Below are positions 1 through 6,861 of a stretch of 35,865 nucleotides of DNA, piece by piece. Origin of the DNA: Candidatus Rifleibacteriota bacterium (GTDB lineage: Bacteria > Muiribacteriota > Ozemobacteria > Ozemobacterales > Ozemobacteraceae). The stretch covers positions 1 through 35,865 of the forward strand of contig JAAYNI010000031.1 of assembly GCA_012520995.1 (NCBI GenBank), given 5' to 3'. The notes under the pieces are model-generated. The model was not told where the DNA came from and ran no database searches. It saw nothing but the letters and a program-made list of their open reading frames with translations. How positions within the stretch are numbered: the stretch's first letter is position 1; each line of letters opens with the position of its first letter. A program made the position numbers and the translations under genes.

Positions 1-32
1 AAAGTTCGTTATCGGGTACATTTATTTATATC

Positions 33-60
33 CACAGATGGACACAGATTCACACAGATG
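33..60. repeat. 10-bp tandem repeat, CACAGATxxA type
   Basis: The sequence CACAGATGGA, CACAGATTCA, CACAGATG runs head to tail, giving about 2.8 copies of a 10-bp unit. A 10-bp period places each copy on the same face of the helix. From memory, similar CACAGAT-rich strings occur in intergenic DNA of many environmental bacteria. Its role here is unknown. Confidence 0.6.
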
Positions 61-71
61 AGGGCAAAATT

Positions 72-116
72 GGGCAAAAATTGCATTCTGCTACCGCATA
101 ATCACAATTTTTGCCC
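72..116. repeat. 12-bp inverted repeat (hairpin)
   Basis: GGGCAAAAATTG at 72-83 is perfectly complementary to CAATTTTTGCCC at 105-116, with a 21-nt loop. A second copy of the left arm (AGGGCAAAA, 61-69) could pair with the same right arm, so two mutually exclusive stems are possible. It may be a terminator for a gene left of the window; no long T-run follows on the + strand. Confidence 0.5.
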
Positions 117-337
117 TAGCCTCTGATAAAGCAGTTGTTGACTGTAATGTTGAGTTAAAAAAGTATTTCACTACTCCCTATACCCTAACCTCTATCCCCT
201 CTAGTGCGCCTGCTGCATCAAAGAGCCAGAAAAAGATTCTTATCTTGGATAGGATCAAACGTAACTTTTAGATGTTACACAGCACTAGTCACTGCTTGCT
301 TGGCTTTATTAATGATTATATGTTAGTATTCGCATCT

Positions 338-1660
338 ATGGAGAATGAAAGCAAAAAATATCTTTTAAACGTCTTCGGTTGTCAAATGAACCTTTCTGAT
401 GCTCAACGCATGAGAGGTATACTTAATGCAGAGGGCTATTCAGAAACCTTTGTGGAGGAAGAGGCGGATTTAATCCTCTTCAACACTTGCAGCGTCAGAC
501 AAAATGCAGAACAGCGTCTTATAGGACGAGTCGAAGCCCTTTCCTCTCTGAAACGGAAAAATCCTGCCTTGATTATTGGAGTCGGTGGCTGTGTCGGGCA
601 AAACAAAAAATCAGAGTTGCTTCAACAACTTCCAATGTTGGACTTGGTTTTTGGTCCTAATGATATAGAAACTTTGCCCTCTTTGCTTAAAGCTGCAGCC
701 AAGAAACCAGTCTCGGGCGCCTTTCGTGGTGAAGGACACTTTGACGGTGAAATGGCAGACGGAATTGTCCTGGAAAGACCATTCTCGGCCATGGTCAGTA
801 TTATCAGAGGCTGCACCAATTTCTGTGCTTATTGCATCGTTCCATATGTCAGAGGTCCAGAGGTCAGCCGCAAAAAAGATGAATTGCTGGCTTTTATAAA
901 AGATTTGGCTGATCGCGGAGTAAAAGAAATTACATTGCTTGGGCAGAACGTCAATGTTTACGGTAAAGATTTGGGCTATAAAGAGGGTTTTGTTTCTCTC
1001 TTGGAAGAGATAGAAGAAATTTCCGGTATTAAATGGGTTCGGTTTCTCACTTCTCATCCTCGAGATTTTACAGAAGAAGCTGTTAAACGTATAGCTCAGC
1101 TTTCAAAAGTCGGAAAAAATTTTCATTTGCCTGTTCAGGCAGGAGCTGACAGAGTTTTACGCATGATGAACCGCGGCTATACGAGGGAAAAATATCTTAA
1201 ACTCATAGAAATTGTAAAAAAACATATTCAAGATGTTTCTGTAACCACAGATATCATCTGTGGTTTTCCGACAGAAACAGAAAAAGAATTCCAAGAAACT
1301 TTATCTTTGGTTAAACAGGTCAGGTATGAGTCAGCTTTCATGTATTATTATTCTCCGAGGCCTGGAACAAAAGCGGCTGAAATGGACGGACATCTTTCAG
1401 ATGAGGAGAAAAAAGAGCGTTTGGCAAGACTTATTGAAGTTCAAAATGTTATTTCAAAAGAAGAAAGCGCCAAGCAGATAGGCAAAGTTGTGGAAGTTTT
1501 GGTCGACAGCAAAGCGGCAAGAGGCGATAATCATGTGGCTGGAAGAAACTTGGCAAACCGGACTGTTAATTTCGAAGGCAATGAATCTATGGTGGGCACT
1601 TTTCAGCAGGTTGAAATAACTGAAGCTCGCAACTGGACTCTTTCAGGAAGGCTTATATGA
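338..1660 (+). CDS. miaB: tRNA-2-methylthio-N6-dimethylallyladenosine synthase MiaB
   Basis: A radical-SAM methylthiotransferase that converts i6A37 to ms2i6A37 in tRNAs reading UNN codons; it acts in the cytoplasm with two [4Fe-4S] clusters. In 440-residue numbering, the N-terminal UPF0004 domain has its three cluster cysteines at about C15 (FGCQMN), C51 (NTCSVR) and C85 (GGCVGQ). The radical-SAM CxxxCxxC motif is at C159/C163/C166 (GCTNFCAYC). A TRAM RNA-binding domain forms the last 65 residues. The length is normal for the family. I chose ATG 338 because it puts the first conserved block (KKYLLNVFGCQMN) at the usual distance from the N-terminus; in-frame starts at 272 and 320 add residues not typical of the family, and none of the three has a strong ribosome-binding site. 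The stop overlaps the queH start (ATGA), implying coupling of two anticodon-loop modification genes. Confidence 0.95.
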   Translation: MENESKKYLLNVFGCQMNLSDAQRMRGILNAEGYSETFVEEEADLILFNTCSVRQNAEQRLIGRVEALSSLKRKNPALIIGVGGCVGQNKKSELLQQLPMLDLVFGPNDIETLPSLLKAAAKKPVSGAFRGEGHFDGEMADGIVLERPFSAMVSIIRGCTNFCAYCIVPYVRGPEVSRKKDELLAFIKDLADRGVKEITLLGQNVNVYGKDLGYKEGFVSLLEEIEEISGIKWVRFLTSHPRDFTEEAVKRIAQLSKVGKNFHLPVQAGADRVLRMMNRGYTREKYLKLIEIVKKHIQDVSVTTDIICGFPTETEKEFQETLSLVKQVRYESAFMYYYSPRPGTKAAEMDGHLSDEEKKERLARLIEVQNVISKEESAKQIGKVVEVLVDSKAARGDNHVAGRNLANRTVNFEGNESMVGTFQQVEITEARNWTLSGRLI

Positions 1661-2253
1661 AAATCCTTCTTCATTCTTGTTGTGGTCCTTGTCTTTCCGG
1701 TTCATACCCGATTTTAGTTGAAGATTTTCCCGAAGCTTTTATAACAGCCTTTTGGCATAATCCAAATATTCATCCGTATATTGAGTATTTGGAACGTTTC
1801 AAATCATTTCTAAAAACCGCGAAAATTCTCAACTTATCAGTCTTGAGCGGAGATACTGCTTATGGGCTTGGGATTTATATTAAAGCCTTGGAAGGAGATT
1901 ATTCAAGAAAGCGTTGCGCCAAGTGTTATGAGATGAGACTTATGGCAACTGCTAAAGCAGCTGTAGCTCATGGTTTTGATGCTTTTACGACTACTTTGCT
2001 TATAAGCCCTTACCAAAATCATAAGCTTATTCATGAAGTTGGCGATAAAATAGCCAAGGAACATAATCTTAAATATATAGCTGCGGATTTTTCTTCCGGG
2101 TTTTCTCATTCAAAAGACTTCGCTTTAGAGCATGATATCTACAGGCAAAAATATTGCGGATGTATTTTTAGCGAACACGACCGCTATTCTATGAGCAAAA
2201 AGCACAAGGTTCCTATGCAATCTGATGCTTTATTGGAGGCCAGTGAATTTTGA
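1657..2253 (+). CDS. queH: Epoxyqueuosine reductase QueH (DUF208)
   Basis: Catalyses the last step of queuosine synthesis, reducing epoxyqueuosine to queuosine in the wobble position of GUN tRNAs. It is the non-orthologous replacement of cobalamin-dependent QueG. The 198-residue protein shows the full cysteine pattern of the family: CCGPC at residues 8-12, CAKC at 87-90 and YCGC at 166-169, expected to hold the Fe-S cluster and a diiron site. Its ATG overlaps the miaB stop by 4 bases (ATGA), so it is probably translationally coupled to miaB. No other queuosine gene is in the window, so salvage versus de novo synthesis cannot be judged. Confidence 0.93.
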   Translation: MKILLHSCCGPCLSGSYPILVEDFPEAFITAFWHNPNIHPYIEYLERFKSFLKTAKILNLSVLSGDTAYGLGIYIKALEGDYSRKRCAKCYEMRLMATAKAAVAHGFDAFTTTLLISPYQNHKLIHEVGDKIAKEHNLKYIAADFSSGFSHSKDFALEHDIYRQKYCGCIFSEHDRYSMSKKHKVPMQSDALLEASEF

Positions 2254-3638
2254 ACCGAGTATTTTCGCTTGGAAAACTTGCTGCTTTTAAGCTGTTTTTT
2301 GTTGTTTTTTTTCTTCTTGTTTGCCAGTCTTCTTATTTATATGCCAAAAACAAGAAAGCAGAGCCTATTTTTAAAATAAAGTTGGGCGATAAACATGACA
2401 AGATAAAAATAGTTCTTCCTGATGGCGGGCGCGTTCTGGATGCTTCAGGAAAGCGGGTTCAAGGTTTTCGCAAGAGAGGAGTCTTTGAGCGAAATCTGAA
2501 GAATCACAGAGGAAGACAAAGAACTCCTTTGAATTTTATTTCTAATAATGGTCTAGTTGAATTTAACGGTAAGACCTATAGAGGTTCTTTGACAGCTCAC
2601 TTTAAAAAAGACCATGTTGTTATTGTGAATAATGTCGCTGTTGAAGATTATTTGCGAGGTGTTGTTGGCGGAGAAATGAGTTCTCTTGCACCTTTGGAAT
2701 CCTTGAAAAGCCAAGCTGTAATAGCCAGAACCTATGCTTTTGCTGGCAGACATAGGCATAAAGACGAAAATGCGGAGCTTTGCGATTCAACTCATTGCCA
2801 AGTTTATTTTGGAATTGAGGCGGAAAGAAAAAGTGTGGATTTGGCTGTGGCTGCTACACGTTCTATTACAATGTTATATGATGGCAATCATGCGGAAACT
2901 CTTTACCATTCTACTTGCGGCGGGGAAACTTCAGATTCTTCAAGTGTTTTTGGCGGCACATTCAAGCCTTGGCTTCGAAGAGTCCAATGCTCTTTTTGTG
3001 AAAATGCGCCTAACTACCGGTGGAGCAAAGTTATTTCGCTTGATATGATGAGAAAAGTTTTGACAAACGAAAAAATCAATTTTGATGCAGTGACGGACAT
3101 AGAGATTGTTTCTCCATCGTACATGGATATAGTCGAAAAGATTGTGTTTAAAACGCCGACTTCTAATCATGAGATAAAGGGCTCGCGTTTTCGCTCTCTT
3201 TTCAAGTTGCCCAGCATGACGTTTGTAATAGCTGATAAAGATCGAAGAAGACAGATGCTGGCTGATTCTTTGTCCGATATGGAATCCTCTGAAGCGTGGC
3301 GTGTCAATTTGCAAAGAAACACGCTTTTGAGCAGACAGCTGTTTGTTCAGAGTGCAGAAGGCTTGCATAGAGCTTCAGAACCATTGGGAGGCTGGGGCGT
3401 TCTAAGCGTGCAAAAAATACTTAAAACTTCTCCAAAACCTCAACTTCAGGATTCTTTCAAAAGTTCTGTTATGAGCCAGTCATCCTTGGATAAAATTTCA
3501 CTTTTCGGGAGAGGATATGGCCATCAGGTCGGTCTTTGTCAGTCAGGAGCTATTGAGCTAGGCAAAAGAGGCTGGAATTATCGTCAAATTCTTTCTTACT
3601 ATTATTCAGATGTTTCTTTGGCAAGTCTTGCCTATTAG
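2250..3638 (+). CDS. SpoIID/LytB-domain secreted protein
   Basis: A predicted periplasmic peptidoglycan-acting protein. A signal peptide or anchor occupies about residues 9-32 (hydrophobic run ending YLYA). The SpoIID domain follows, with the VVGGEM block whose glutamate (about E142) aligns with the catalytic Glu of SpoIID lytic transglycosylase. It then has LKSQAVIARTYA, cysteines C178 and C183 before QVYFG, the HSTCGGET block and the terminal GRGYGHQVGLCQSGA block. The family cuts glycan strands lacking stem peptides in endospore formers and acts as an amidase enhancer (LytB) elsewhere. The start is TTG at 2250, overlapping the queH stop (TTGA), with GGAGG at 2235-2239 ten bases ahead. Residues about 325-415 contain an insert between conserved blocks. 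No sporulation genes are nearby, so a general cell-wall role is more likely. Confidence 0.85.
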   Translation: MNRVFSLGKLAAFKLFFVVFFLLVCQSSYLYAKNKKAEPIFKIKLGDKHDKIKIVLPDGGRVLDASGKRVQGFRKRGVFERNLKNHRGRQRTPLNFISNNGLVEFNGKTYRGSLTAHFKKDHVVIVNNVAVEDYLRGVVGGEMSSLAPLESLKSQAVIARTYAFAGRHRHKDENAELCDSTHCQVYFGIEAERKSVDLAVAATRSITMLYDGNHAETLYHSTCGGETSDSSSVFGGTFKPWLRRVQCSFCENAPNYRWSKVISLDMMRKVLTNEKINFDAVTDIEIVSPSYMDIVEKIVFKTPTSNHEIKGSRFRSLFKLPSMTFVIADKDRRRQMLADSLSDMESSEAWRVNLQRNTLLSRQLFVQSAEGLHRASEPLGGWGVLSVQKILKTSPKPQLQDSFKSSVMSQSSLDKISLFGRGYGHQVGLCQSGAIELGKRGWNYRQILSYYYSDVSLASLAY

Positions 3639-3681
3639 TGCAAATAATTAATATAATTAGTACAGAAGTTTATTTCTTAGT

Positions 3682-3708
3682 TAACTATATCTGAACATCT
3701 GCCGATAA
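3682..3708 (+). promoter_or_regulatory. Sigma-28 (FliA/SigD)-type promoter of pilM operon
   Basis: A TAA-starting -35 box (TAACTATA, 3682-3689) is separated by 11 bases from a perfect -10 octamer GCCGATAA (3701-3708). This is the geometry of the sigma-28 consensus TAAAGTTT-N11-GCCGATAA. A matching element stands before pilQ at 6763-6789 with identical spacing. The expected transcript start is near 3716, about 60 bases before the pilM ATG. The -35 agrees at only about half its positions; the -10 agrees fully. Confidence 0.7.
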
Positions 3709-3735
3709 GTTGGAAAAGTCGCAATATTCTATACA

Positions 3736-3754
3736 CTTGAAGCTGCGCTTCAGG
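3736..3754 (+). promoter_or_regulatory. Small hairpin in pilM 5' leader
   Basis: TGAAGC (3738-3743) and GCTTCA (3747-3752) form a 6-bp stem around a TGC triloop, extendable by two pairs. It lies between the inferred transcript start and the pilM ribosome-binding site (TGGAGGAAGG, 3764-3773). A function in translation or mRNA stability is possible but unproven. Confidence 0.4.
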
Positions 3755-3776
3755 TAATTTCTTTGGAGGAAGGCTT

Positions 3777-4874
3777 ATGAGTTTTATTGGTTCTGACAAT
3801 ACGGCCTTGGGGATAGATATAGGCTCCAACAGCGTCAAGATTGTTCAGATAAAAAAAGCGGGAATGGGCAGGGAGCTGGAAAAATTCGCCATGGCTCCTC
3901 TGCCTCCTAACGTATTCGGTCCAGGTGGCGAAATGACCGATGTTTCTTCGGTTTCGGCCATAATCAAGGATCTTTTAAAGGCACATAAGTTCCAGAAGAG
4001 CAACGTCTTCGCGAGTATATCCAGCCAGAATGTCATCATGAGATTCCTTAAAATTCCGCCTATGGAAGAAAGCGAAATAGCAAGCACTCTTGAGTTCCAG
4101 TCCAGCAGTTATCTTCCTTACGAATTGGATCAGTGCAGCATGGCTCACCAAGTTCTTGCTCATGTTGATGGCGGCGGTGACGGCGGAGCTGGAGAACTTC
4201 TTGTTCTTATGGTAGCTGTTAAGAAGCTTATAGTCGAGTCTTATACTGCAGCTCTGAAAGGGGCAGGTGTTGCTCCCCGAGTCATGGAAGTTGACACCAC
4301 TGCTTTGCTAAATGCTGTGGAAGCTGCATCTGGCGGTTTCGGCGGCGATGGCGGTGGCGGAGAGGTTGTAGCTGTGATTGACGTAGGCGCTTCTACCAGC
4401 AGCATATCTGTGCTTATAGGCGGGGTTTTGCACTTTACCCGTAATATTTTGGTCGCAGGCAACAGCATTACAGACAAGATTGCTGAAAATATGCAGGTTC
4501 CATTTGAGCAAGCTGAAGAAATGAAAGTACATGAAGGCTCTATAGATCTTTATGGTTCTGAAAGCCCTGACAGCATTCCCGGATTGGTTCGTATGGTTCT
4601 TGATGACTTGGCAATGGAACTTAGACGTTCTTTCGACTTCTTTAAAGCTCAGACTCGCGAACCTCAAATCGACAGAATAATATTTACCGGCGGAACCGGT
4701 AAAATGCAGAACTTTTCTGGCTTCCTTTCTAACGAGCTCTCAGTTTCAGCAATGGAATTTAATCCGATAGATATTCTTTCGGTAACAGCTCCAGACGGTG
4801 AGTCTTTCCCATCCGACGTGCTTCAGTACTCTGTTGCGATCGGACTTGCTCTTGGAGGTTTGGAGGATAAATAA
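3777..4874 (+). CDS. pilM: Type IV pilus assembly ATPase-fold protein PilM
   Basis: An actin-like cytoplasmic protein that binds ATP and the N-terminal tail of PilN, docking the inner-membrane pilus alignment complex. The 365 residues show the actin-fold motifs: phosphate-1 loop IDIGSNSVK (about 13-21), phosphate-2 loop IDVGAS (201-206) and adenosine motif FTGGTGK (303-309). Two glycine-rich insertions stand out, DGGGDGGAG (131-139) and GGFGGDGGGG (186-195), the second immediately before the phosphate-2 strand. The ATG at 3777 follows a strong ribosome-binding site (GGAGGAAGG). It is the first gene of pilM-N-O-P, transcribed from the sigma-28-like promoter at 3682-3708. Confidence 0.93.
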   Translation: MSFIGSDNTALGIDIGSNSVKIVQIKKAGMGRELEKFAMAPLPPNVFGPGGEMTDVSSVSAIIKDLLKAHKFQKSNVFASISSQNVIMRFLKIPPMEESEIASTLEFQSSSYLPYELDQCSMAHQVLAHVDGGGDGGAGELLVLMVAVKKLIVESYTAALKGAGVAPRVMEVDTTALLNAVEAASGGFGGDGGGGEVVAVIDVGASTSSISVLIGGVLHFTRNILVAGNSITDKIAENMQVPFEQAEEMKVHEGSIDLYGSESPDSIPGLVRMVLDDLAMELRRSFDFFKAQTREPQIDRIIFTGGTGKMQNFSGFLSNELSVSAMEFNPIDILSVTAPDGESFPSDVLQYSVAIGLALGGLEDK

Positions 4875-5513
4875 ATGATTAAGATTAACCTACTTACCAA
4901 AAAAGCTCGTAAGCCTATACCCTTGCAAGCTATCCTCTCTGTCGGCATAGTTATTTTGGGAGCTGCTGCTGCTATTTTCGCTTTCATATATGCTAAGGGC
5001 TATTTCGAGCACTATAATGATGATGAAAAAGCCCATCTTAAGACTCTCAAAACTGAATATGCCGGATTGAAAAGATACACTGATGATAAGAGAAAGCTTG
5101 AGAGTACTATCAGAGGCCTAGAAAATGAGATTAGAGATCAAGATGCTGGTGCTGACCCCAGCGGTAAAGCTTGGACTCACGTTTTGTTCGGTCTCTCTCA
5201 GAAGGTTCCCGAAAAGACAGTTTGGCTCCAAACCTTGAGGGTTGATGCTGACAAGCGTATACAAATGTCTGCTATAGCATGCAGTGAGGCTGAATCCTCT
5301 GGCTCTTCAAACAGAAATGCCAGTACAAAGATGACCTCAGGTATCCAAGAATTTCTATTCGCTTTGAATGGAGTTCCCGGGGATAAGAGTGAAACAGGGA
5401 AAAGTTCTCCTAGACAGTTTTCTGCGATTAACTTGCAAAGCGCTTCTCAGATTGAGTTTAAAAACAAAAAAGCTTGGCGTTTTGACTTGAATTGCAAAAT
5501 GAACGAGCAATAA
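4875..5513 (+). CDS. pilN: Type IV pilus inner-membrane protein PilN
   Basis: A bitopic protein whose short cytoplasmic tail binds PilM and whose periplasmic coiled coil and ferredoxin-like domain pairs with PilO. The N-terminus MIKINLLTKKARKPIP matches the conserved IN-L PilM-binding tail (INLLP in well-studied PilN). One membrane segment lies at about residues 18-42, followed by a charged coiled coil (about 50-95) and a periplasmic domain. The ATG directly abuts the pilM stop. The periplasmic part contains a Ser/Asn-rich stretch (residues about 136-150) that looks like a flexible insertion. Overall similarity is by architecture, motif and synteny. Confidence 0.88.
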   Translation: MIKINLLTKKARKPIPLQAILSVGIVILGAAAAIFAFIYAKGYFEHYNDDEKAHLKTLKTEYAGLKRYTDDKRKLESTIRGLENEIRDQDAGADPSGKAWTHVLFGLSQKVPEKTVWLQTLRVDADKRIQMSAIACSEAESSGSSNRNASTKMTSGIQEFLFALNGVPGDKSETGKSSPRQFSAINLQSASQIEFKNKKAWRFDLNCKMNEQ

Positions 5514-6079
5514 GAAAGGAAACCGCCATGTTTATAATTATAGCCTTAGTTATTGTGCTAATGTTCTTTGGCGTATCAGGCGTGCTGGTTCATCAGAAGC
5601 TATATGAACCGGCAAAGAACGAGAAGACTAAGCTTGAAGGCGAGATAAATGTTGAGAAACAAAATATAACAGTAGCTAAAAAAGCCAGAGATGAATTGCC
5701 TAATCTCGAAGCCAGAATTGATGCCTTGCGAGAAGAGCTTGAAAAGAAAAAAAGGCCGACTGTACAAGTCGAAATGGTAATTCCGAAGGTTTTAGCCTCT
5801 ATTGAAGCTATTGCTAAGATGTTTGATGTTGAGTTTAAGGATATAAGAATTGCTCCCATAATGAGAGAAGACAGCTGGAGCGAGTTTCCTGTTGAAATAG
5901 TGATTAACGGTCAATTCAAAAACATTTTCAACTTTCTGTACATAATGGAACAACGCGGTCTGGTAACAATGTCTAGCGGTTCAATCAATATAAGCCGAGC
6001 TGGCGGTCCCAAAGATGCCAAGGCTGATGATAGTCCATTCCTCAATGTTAACATTACCGCTAAAATAGTAGTTAGATGA
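5492..6079 (+). CDS. pilO: Type IV pilus inner-membrane protein PilO
   Basis: The partner of PilN in the alignment complex: one N-terminal membrane segment (FIIIALVIVLMFFGVSGVLV), a periplasmic coiled coil (about residues 40-90) and a C-terminal ferredoxin-like domain. Two starts are possible. ATG 5492 overlaps pilN by 22 bases and supplies a positively charged cytoplasmic tail (RAIRKE) before the membrane helix, as PilO topology requires, but has no ribosome-binding site. ATG 5528 has AGAAAGGA 8-9 bases upstream but leaves no charged tail. I list the longer form; the true start is undecided. Assignment rests on topology and on position between PilN and PilP. Confidence 0.85.
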   Translation: MQNERAIRKETAMFIIIALVIVLMFFGVSGVLVHQKLYEPAKNEKTKLEGEINVEKQNITVAKKARDELPNLEARIDALREELEKKKRPTVQVEMVIPKVLASIEAIAKMFDVEFKDIRIAPIMREDSWSEFPVEIVINGQFKNIFNFLYIMEQRGLVTMSSGSINISRAGGPKDAKADDSPFLNVNITAKIVVR

Positions 6080-6090
6080 GGAGGATAAAT

Positions 6091-6654
6091 ATGATTAAGC
6101 CCAGATTCGGAAAAGTGTTTCTAGCAGGGATTCTATTCTCACTCTTAATGCTATATGCAATGCCTGCAGCCTATGCTCAGATGTCAGAGATTGAGGATGA
6201 GACTCTCAAGAAAAAGTTGGCTGACTGGACTAACGATAGGTTAGACAGAGAAGAACAACTTGCCAAAGAAATTCAATCTCATCTTAATGCCAGTTCCAAC
6301 TCAAACTATAGGACTCAGCTGGATATGTTAAAGGATCCATTTAAGGAGCTTATTCAGGACAGACCTGTTACTAGAACCTTGCCTCCTAAAACAGTTTCCG
6401 TAAAGACGATGGCTCCCAAGCGTGAACAGGTGCCTCCTTTACAGATGACGGTTCAAGGCATAGTAGGCAATGATCAAAAAAGACTTGCAGTAGTAAAGTT
6501 TGAGGGAAAAGAATTTGTAATTTCACAGGGACAACCTGTAGAAGGCAAGTTCAGAGTAGTAGATATTTTCCCTGACAGAGTTGTAGTAACTTCTATTAGA
6601 GATAGCAGTCGCTCGACATTCAGACTGGAAAAAGAAAATCCGAACGTGCGCTGA
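6091..6654 (+). CDS. pilP: PilP-like periplasmic pilus protein
   Basis: Predicted to link the PilNO inner-membrane complex to the PilQ secretin. A Sec signal peptide (hydrophobic run ending AAYA before Gln) is followed by a helical, charged region, a proline-rich linker (about residues 95-120) and a C-terminal beta domain (TVQGIVG...VKFEGKEFVISQGQPV...VVDIFPDRVVV). That last domain resembles the HR domain of PilP/GspC. Classical PilP is a lipoprotein; no lipobox cysteine is seen here, so it is probably soluble or retained by its signal anchor. ATG 6091 is chosen because AGGAGGA (6079-6085) precedes it; an in-frame ATG at 6076 overlaps the pilO stop. The gene is last in the operon, before a strong terminator. 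Confidence 0.82.
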   Translation: MIKPRFGKVFLAGILFSLLMLYAMPAAYAQMSEIEDETLKKKLADWTNDRLDREEQLAKEIQSHLNASSNSNYRTQLDMLKDPFKELIQDRPVTRTLPPKTVSVKTMAPKREQVPPLQMTVQGIVGNDQKRLAVVKFEGKEFVISQGQPVEGKFRVVDIFPDRVVVTSIRDSSRSTFRLEKENPNVR

Positions 6655-6696
6655 CGCGACTTAGCGTATCGTTCTAATAAGCCTTAATCCAATTGT

Positions 6697-6729
6697 AAAG
6701 CGGAGAACTCAGGTTCTCCGCTTTTTTTT
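6697..6729 (+). terminator. Intrinsic terminator after pilP
   Basis: AAAGCGGAGAAC (6697-6708) and GTTCTCCGCTTT (6713-6724) form a perfect 12-bp stem with a TCAG loop, followed by an unbroken T-run to 6729. It separates pilMNOP transcription from pilQ, which then has its own promoter. Confidence 0.92.
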
Positions 6730-6762
6730 GCAAAAAAAATTAAGAAAAAATAAATTATTAGT

Positions 6763-6789
6763 TAAGAAAGAATAAAACAATGCCGATAG
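6763..6789 (+). promoter_or_regulatory. Sigma-28 (FliA/SigD)-type promoter of pilQ
   Basis: TAAGAAAG (6763-6770), 11 bases, then GCCGATAG (6782-6789). Spacing is identical to the element before pilM, and both begin within the longer shared string TTAGTTAA, 23 bases from TGCCGATA (6758/6781 here, 3677/3700 there). The -10 matches the sigma-28 consensus at 7 of 8 positions. The predicted transcript starts near 6797, about 65 bases before the pilQ ATG. Confidence 0.68.
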
Positions 6790-6861
6790 TGGTTCAGAAG
6801 AAGCTACTTTAGAGTATGTGTCGAACTTTTTGAACTTTTATCGTTCGGAGGTAAAAAGAAG

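Larger units (their letters stand above)
1..337. other. Non-coding leader upstream of miaB
   Basis: No convincing gene is seen here. The stretch holds a 10-bp tandem repeat (33-60), an inverted repeat able to form a 12-bp stem (72-116) and an AT-rich remainder. A weak sigma-70-like -35 hexamer TTGACT lies at 138-143, without a good -10. An open reading frame continuing miaB upstream begins at 272, but it lacks a Shine-Dalgarno sequence and extends beyond the family's normal N-terminus. Confidence 0.6.
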
